Assembly: GCA_019973155.2 (NCBI GenBank) | Contig: BPQB01000039.1 | Span: 62,001-126,000 of the forward strand | Source: Phanerochaete sordida | Lineage: Eukaryota > Basidiomycota > Agaricomycetes > Polyporales > Phanerochaetaceae | Length of the DNA: 64,000 bases | Direction: 5' to 3' | Shown here: positions 58,889 through 64,000 of the stretch, piece after piece | Layout of the letters: the number at the start of each line of letters is the position of its first letter | Numbering within the stretch: the stretch's first letter is position 1 | Position numbers and translations under genes: made by a program | The notes under the pieces: generated by a model | Seen by the model: only the letters and a program-made list of their open reading frames with translations | What the model was told of the DNA's origin: nothing | Databases searched by the model: none

Positions 58889-59186
58889 CACAATGCACAG
58901 CGTCCATAGCGTCCAGGAGGCTGGCATATTTTGTTGTAGAGGCGGTGGCGTGCGTCGTGCTTTGCTCAAAGATCAGTCCAAGTATCATGGCATTCGACTG
59001 ACGGGATGTGTCGTGTGTGAGCTGTACTGTCTCTGTTTGTGTCCTGTACTTCGCTCAGCCGGTACGATGCGCTCTGGTATTGATTCACGTGGACGTAATC
59101 GGCTAGCTGGCCACGAGCCGAAGAACCTCCTGCAGACCGCAGGCGATCTTCGCAACCCTCTCCTGAACGCCCATCATCACGAAGCC

Positions 59187-61112
59187 ATGGACGAGCTGAG
59201 CAAGGACCCAGAACTGGCACCCGGCCTCGTCAAGCTCCTCAGCGAGAAGCTCACCGAGACGCGCAGGGCGTTGGGCGAGTCTAGGCGGGTGCGTGTCCGA
59301 GACTCACCTTCTTGCCCAACACTCACGCAAAATTCAGACGAACGCTGGACTACAGGCAGAGCTGAATGAACTGCGCGAAGCCAGTGCCGAACTCGCTGGG
59401 CGGATGTCTGAGGAGCGCGACGCGGGAGAACAGGTGAGTGGCAGTGGGATTGCGCTGTACGAGCTTGCTGACAGCCTGTTCGCAGGAAGATCTAGAACAG
59501 GAGGTGGTTCGTTTGCACCAGGAGTTGGCGGAGAGGACTGCACAGTGGGAGGACGTGTGCCAGGTGCGTCGCGTTGTCCGTTCCTGGCAGCTCAGTCGCT
59601 CGGTCTAAGACGTGCACAGGAAAACGAGAGCATGGGCGCCGAACTCGACGAGCTCCGCCAGCAGAGACTTACCACGCGTACGAGCGAAGACCTGGACGGC
59701 GATGTCAAACCGCTCACAAGCTGCTTGGCGCGACTCTGTCCGGTATTATCAACACTTCGCTATCGAGGATGACTACACCGCGCACTCACACAGCATATTG
59801 CAGGCTAAAGACGATATTCGAAGGCTTCAGGAGGAGATTGAAAACCTGGAAGAGCACCATGCGCAGGGGATCCTGGCTAGTGACGAGGCGGTGAGCAAGG
59901 CTTTATTCACGGATTGCGCTATACTCAGCTGAATATTGGGGAACATAGATGGTGAAGTTGCGAGCCGAATTGGACAAGACAGCGGTCAAACGAGACAAGT
60001 ATAAGGCGAAGCTGCAGTCCGCGAAGGAGGTCAGCCATGGTTCCCCATATTTGTGCAGGGCATTACTGACGGCGCGGACATCGCTCAGAAACTAATGTTT
60101 GTCCCTTCCGCGGGCACAGAATCGCAATCTAATTGTCATGCAGACTTCTAGCGGAGGCGGCCGAGGCGGAGAATGCCGCTCGGTCCCTGGCGGATGGCTC
60201 GGGACCAGCCAGTCCTCACGATCTTCAGCTGCCAGAAGAGGAGACGACATCTGACGACGACCAGATACAATCAGTATGTCGTCCCTTGTGAGCAACGAGC
60301 ATAAAATGAGGGTTATAACAACATCAGTACGAATGCAGGCTGGATCCTAACATTTGCCCTCAGCGACTACCGAAGGTGCGACTTCACCTTTCTTTGCAAT
60401 GTCTTCCAAGTATGCTGAAATATGCCCCAGGATGTAGCAGCGCTGTCGTACGTACGTCAGTCCAGGTCGGATCGAGACACTGAATACCCTGCAGAACCGC
60501 TGCCGACGTCCTTTTCTGGCCGGGTCGCACGATATACCCGTACGGTGCAGGATCGGACGCCCGCCTTCTAGCTTCGACGATGGTCTGCGACACCACTACC
60601 ACGCCATTTTGCTGGAAGCCATCCAATCACAGGCTCCGCAAGAGGGTCGGCACCACTAGGGAACTCTTCTATCTGGCGGCTCCCAAGGATGTACGGTATC
60701 TGGGCGCTTATCGATGCGTGCTTGTAAGAGCATACACCAAGGATGAGTTCCGCCAGCTACAGAAGCAGGTGCGCTCTGGGTGCAATACGTTTTATTAGCT
60801 TTGCTGACCCTATGCTTTCAGGTCAAGGACGACATCATTGATCATGCCGTCCTCGGAGGTGCCTGCGTTGCCAGTCGTCTGACTGATGACGATAGAGACT
60901 CGATCTGCAAGGCATACATTAGCGGTGACGTTGAAGTCGAGTTCACCCACCTCGTATTCGATAAAGTTAACCGTCAATATCTCGATGCCTTGGTCAAGTA
61001 CAAGGTCGAATTTCAGGTCCCGGACAGCCCGGCCGTCCCTGCAGAAAAGCGCAAATTCTCGCAAACGATACCGGAGATCAAAAGCACGTCGTCCAAAAAG
61101 GCTAGGGCGTGA
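59187..61112 (+). CDS. Coiled-coil protein of tandem family, copy 2 (possible DUF6697-like C-terminus)
   Basis: Exons 59187-59288 (102 bp), 59338-59433 (96), 59486-59563 (78), 59620-59742 (123), 59804-59890 (87) and 59949-60029 (81) match copy 1 nearly length for length. The start is MDELSKDPELAPGLVKLLSE. Later pieces give AEAENAARSLADGSG and an acidic EEETTSDDD stretch. The C-terminal domain reads TRELFYLAAPKDVRYLGAYR and DEFRQLQKQ, then the last exon 60822-61112 (VKDDIIDHAVLGG to STSSKKARA). The intron before VKDD matches the one before VRDG in copy 1. Exon joins between 60030 and 60580 are not settled. Coiled coil suggests self-association; a nuclear place is inferred from the basic end. 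Confidence 0.68.
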
Positions 61113-63180
61113 AGGATCCTTGAAGCGGTTCACTGTGCTGTTTGGAGACTACCAGTCAAATAATTTACCTTCCAAAATAATTGCTCCTGAACGTACTCTG
61201 ACAAGGTCCGAATGGTGGTGGGGGTTCTGAGAAAGTGCAGAATTCGACGGAGCGAAGCCGCGCCTGCCGAGCGCCACGAAGCCTTTGCCTAAATAGGCTT
61301 AGTGCCATGTCGGAAATCCCAAATGGTCGTTGCAAGACGCCAAGCTTGAGACGCGCTTGGGACCGGTCTTGAGACCGCTTGTCAAGAGCCGAGCGCTGAT
61401 CAAAAGTCCTTACAAGACTGGTCTCCTGGTCTGAAGGTCTCCCAAAGGTTGATGGCAATATTTCCACAGCCGAGACACCTGCAAAGCGCACGAGCACCCG
61501 TCTCAACAGCTCGCAACGCCGAGCAGGTGCCAGGGGGCCATGCGTTCGCTGCGTGCTCCGAGATCACCAGTGTGACGAGACTTCGAGCTTTCGCGCGAGG
61601 CCCGATAGATCTCGGACAGAGCCGAGGTCCTTATTGGGACGCGAAGTTCAACTTCGTCCCGCCCCGCATCTTCCTTCAGTACCTCCACCACCGCTTCTAC
61701 CCCCTGCCCTCGCTCCCTGCCCTGCTCCATGCGCGAGGGGCTCCCTGGTACGTTGTAGTAGTTTCCTGATGCTGCTCAACGTTTCTGACCGCCTCGATGT
61801 TGCAGCTCATACATTACCGCTACCTGGAACGTTAGGGAGATGTGTGCGCGGTGTCGATGTCAACTCAGGTACGTCGTGTCTGCCCCTCCTCTCATGTATC
61901 CCGCTCACACATCTGTACCATAGACACATCATCCAGCGAGGTAGCTCTTCAACAGCGGTCTCGTAGACTCGCGCACGACCAATGTAAGTCGAGATCGCTG
62001 TGGGCTGCAGGGCGGATATACGGTGTCATTCTTCGTAGTCAATGTAGCACAGGACCCATTGTACAGTAGTACTGCATGCTTTTAATATATTATATGATTT
62101 CTTACTACATTTCCGTGGGTGATATGGCCGTGAATACGGCCTGGGACGAGCCAGGGCGTCCCAAGGAACACCGGGCTCTTGAGACGCATCTCGGTTGTCT
62201 TGCAACGCTCAGGGTCCGTCTTGCGATACAGCCGTTTGCATATCGATAGCCTGGCCCGGAATTTTCTTCGAGTGGGCGGGGTTCCACCCGGCTGATGGCA
62301 ACCTGATGGCCGGCGCTCGGAACAGTCAAGCGCCTCCCGTTCCCGCCGCCCGACACCCGACTTGCCCACTGGGTAGACTCGCACGCAGGCTCACAAGCAC
62401 AAGGTATACTGTGTAGGACTCGGCGGTGCTATGTAGTGTGCCCATATTTCTTATGAATACGGTAGAGTACCACAAGACCACAGCTCCCCGGGGTTGTGTA
62501 GTCTACAGGTTGAATACAAGTTATGCTCACTGCGTCCAGCTTCGAAATGCGAAGCACGACGCCGAAAACATGTTGCGATTCTAGCTGACGTCTAATGTGA
62601 TGTTCAGTGCATTCGAAGGTGCTGCCATAGTATGCTGTGCCTAGACAAAGACTAGCTAGCGTGATGACGGACGTCGAGAAGCTGGCCGGTCACAAACGCG
62701 CAGCCGCCCATGAACGACGCTCACTTGGAAGGGGTTGCTGTGGCAGACGCGGACGCGTTGAGTGTCAGGCAGTGCTTGGAAGGCGGGAGGCGGGAGGCGG
62801 GATCGGAGCGCTGGAGCTGTTCCGGGTGCCGGCCATCAGGTTGCCATCAGCCGAGTGGAACCCCGCTCACTCGGAAAAGATTCCGAGCCAGGCTTTCGAT
62901 ATGCAAACGGCTGTAATTTGGTTCAAATTGGAACGTCTTGACAGCGGTCCGGGCATCTTGGCGCCTGGAGACCCGTTGAGACGCCTTGCCATGCACGGGA
63001 CCGATTTCCGACACAGGGCAGCGCCGCAGCGCTGTGCATGATACCGTATTTGGGTTTGACTCCGGCCTCCACTATTCCCCGCCGCCTCCCGCTCGTCATC
63101 TGCCTGTGCCTTGAGCGACTCTTTGTCCCAGCAGTCGGGGCTGTGTTCTGCTGGTCTGTTCCTAGACAGCCTCTACAGCG
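61113..63180. other. Gene-free interval with inverted repeats
   Basis: 2.1 kb between two coiled-coil genes, largely filled by the repeat cluster listed at 61300-63025. No gene is supported. Confidence 0.5.
61300..63025. repeat. Cluster of inverted repeat copies
   Basis: A 130-bp segment at 62229-62357 (starting CAGCCGTTTGCATATCGATA and including GATGGCAACCTGATGGCC) is repeated, inverted and diverged, at 62762-62913. The adjoining stretch 62935-63025 read in reverse (TGTCGGAAATC, then GACCGCTGTCAAGACG) resembles 61310-61400 (TGTCGGAAATC, then GACCGCTTGTCAAGAG). Near 62129-62162 two perfect hairpins occur (GGCCGT/ACGGCC and GGGACG/CGTCCC). This looks like two or three copies of one non-coding repeat family in both orientations; no transposase is present. 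Confidence 0.6.
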
Positions 63181-64000
63181 ATGGACAACCTTATCCGCGA
63201 CCCCGAGCTGGCACCCCAGCTGTTCGCGGTCGTCAACAACAACTTACAGGAAACACGGAGAGCTTTAGAAGCGATGAAGCAGGTACGTTACACGGGATTC
63301 ATTGTTGATAGTGTAAGGGATAGCATTGACGTCGTTCTCCCTGCTCAGGACAACGACAATCTGCGCGCCGAAGTCTCACGCCTGCAAGCTGCCCAGGTCC
63401 TGAAGGTCGACGAGGCTACACTTGAAGAACTTCAGGTTCTCACCGCACATCATTTGACATGAATCGCAACTCATCTATCCTGTAGAATGTTCACAGAAAG
63501 CTCGACGAAGCGTTAGAAGTGAGACCAGCATCGGCTATCCAGAGCGCACGAACTGACGTGCCACGATATCAAGACCAACCAACAACTACGAGGCGAGAAC
63601 TCAGACTTGCGGAGCATCTTGGCGGGATGGAGGGAGAAAGAACAGGAGGAGAACGGCGCAGACTCGGGGCCAGCGTCGGGCGCAGCTGGGTGTGCGAACT
63701 GCGATGAGGTGCGTCGCAAAACCCGTCAACACTAGGCTTGTTAACTTAGGAGTGATCTTCAGGCTCGAAGAGATGCAGAACGATTCCAAGCAGAACTCAC
63801 CGAAGCACGAGACGTCCTAGGGCAGCATGCCCGGGCGTACGACGAACTCCACGAACGCCTCGAAGAGCTACTACAGCAGGAACAGCGAAGCAGCGCCGCA
63901 CGGGAAGAGCAGGAACGCAAGATCTACGCTCTCCAAGACCAAGTCACCGGCGGCGAGGCAGAAGTCTGCACGCTCAAGCAACGCGTGCAAGAACTGGAGA
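63181..64000 (+). CDS. Coiled-coil protein of tandem family, copy 3 (runs off right edge)
   Basis: 5' part of a third family member. Exons are 63181-63282 (102 bp), 63349-63435, 63486-63518 (33 bp), 63574-63708 and 63763 to beyond 64000; each complete exon is a multiple of three. The start MDNLIRDPELAPQLFAVVNN matches the other copies and exon 1 has the same 34 codons. The open last exon is a strong coiled coil (ARAYDELHERLEELLQQEQ, KIYALQDQV). A small CANCDE motif lies before it. The C-terminal domain, if kept, is outside the window. Confidence 0.72.

Overview
The window looks like nuclear DNA of an agaricomycete basidiomycete, possibly a polypore. Genes are split by many introns of about 45-60 bp with GT..AG ends, GC content is moderate to high, and conserved eukaryotic genes (RVB1, HAP5, a luminal DnaJ/TPR co-chaperone, a MYND/Mss51-like protein) lie among families typical of mushroom-forming fungi (F-box-like, small C2H2, WD40 fusions, coiled-coil proteins). 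Exon models were built by hand. For most genes the exon lengths sum to an open frame, and paralogues confirm each other.

Layout. (1) About 0-18 kb: the left half of a tandem family, all on the minus strand. Each gene encodes an uncharacterised two-part N-terminal module (about 320 residues), a short helical linker, and a C-terminal beta-propeller of about eight WD-type units. One gene runs off the left edge, three are complete (8.0-10.6, 10.8-13.4, 15.1-17.7 kb), and one is an orphan propeller (14.0-15.2 kb). A two-finger C2H2 gene (3.0-4.1 kb) and a diverged tandem repeat lie between them. (2) 18-31 kb: a gene-poor, probably decayed region with one fragmentary basic protein, four small C2H2 genes, a TA-flanked inverted-repeat element (MITE) and an AGCC-rich repeat. 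(3) 31-39 kb: conserved genes, namely HAP5 (minus) divergent from a DNAJC3/P58IPK-like gene (plus), an F-box-like gene (minus) and RVB1 (plus). (4) 39-45 kb: gene-poor, with two more C2H2 genes, one with a damaged finger and one with an unresolved exon. (5) 45-54 kb: three more N-module/WD40 genes in tandem. (6) 54.7-56.9 kb: a MYND zinc-finger Mss51-like gene. (7) 57-64 kb: three tandem coiled-coil genes of one family with matching exon lengths, interrupted by an inverted-repeat cluster at 61.3-63.0 kb.

Nothing here forms an operon or a known biosynthetic cluster. The two striking systems are lineage-specific tandem families. The N-module/linker/WD40 family keeps a six-exon layout with identical intron phases while the propellers diverge. 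The two-finger C2H2 family has seven members, a very short first exon ending in an LPSIRDxFPG-like motif, and an intron splitting the proline codon of the TGEKP linker between its fingers. Functions of both are unknown; the propeller suggests binding of proteins or ligands, and the paired fingers suggest DNA binding.
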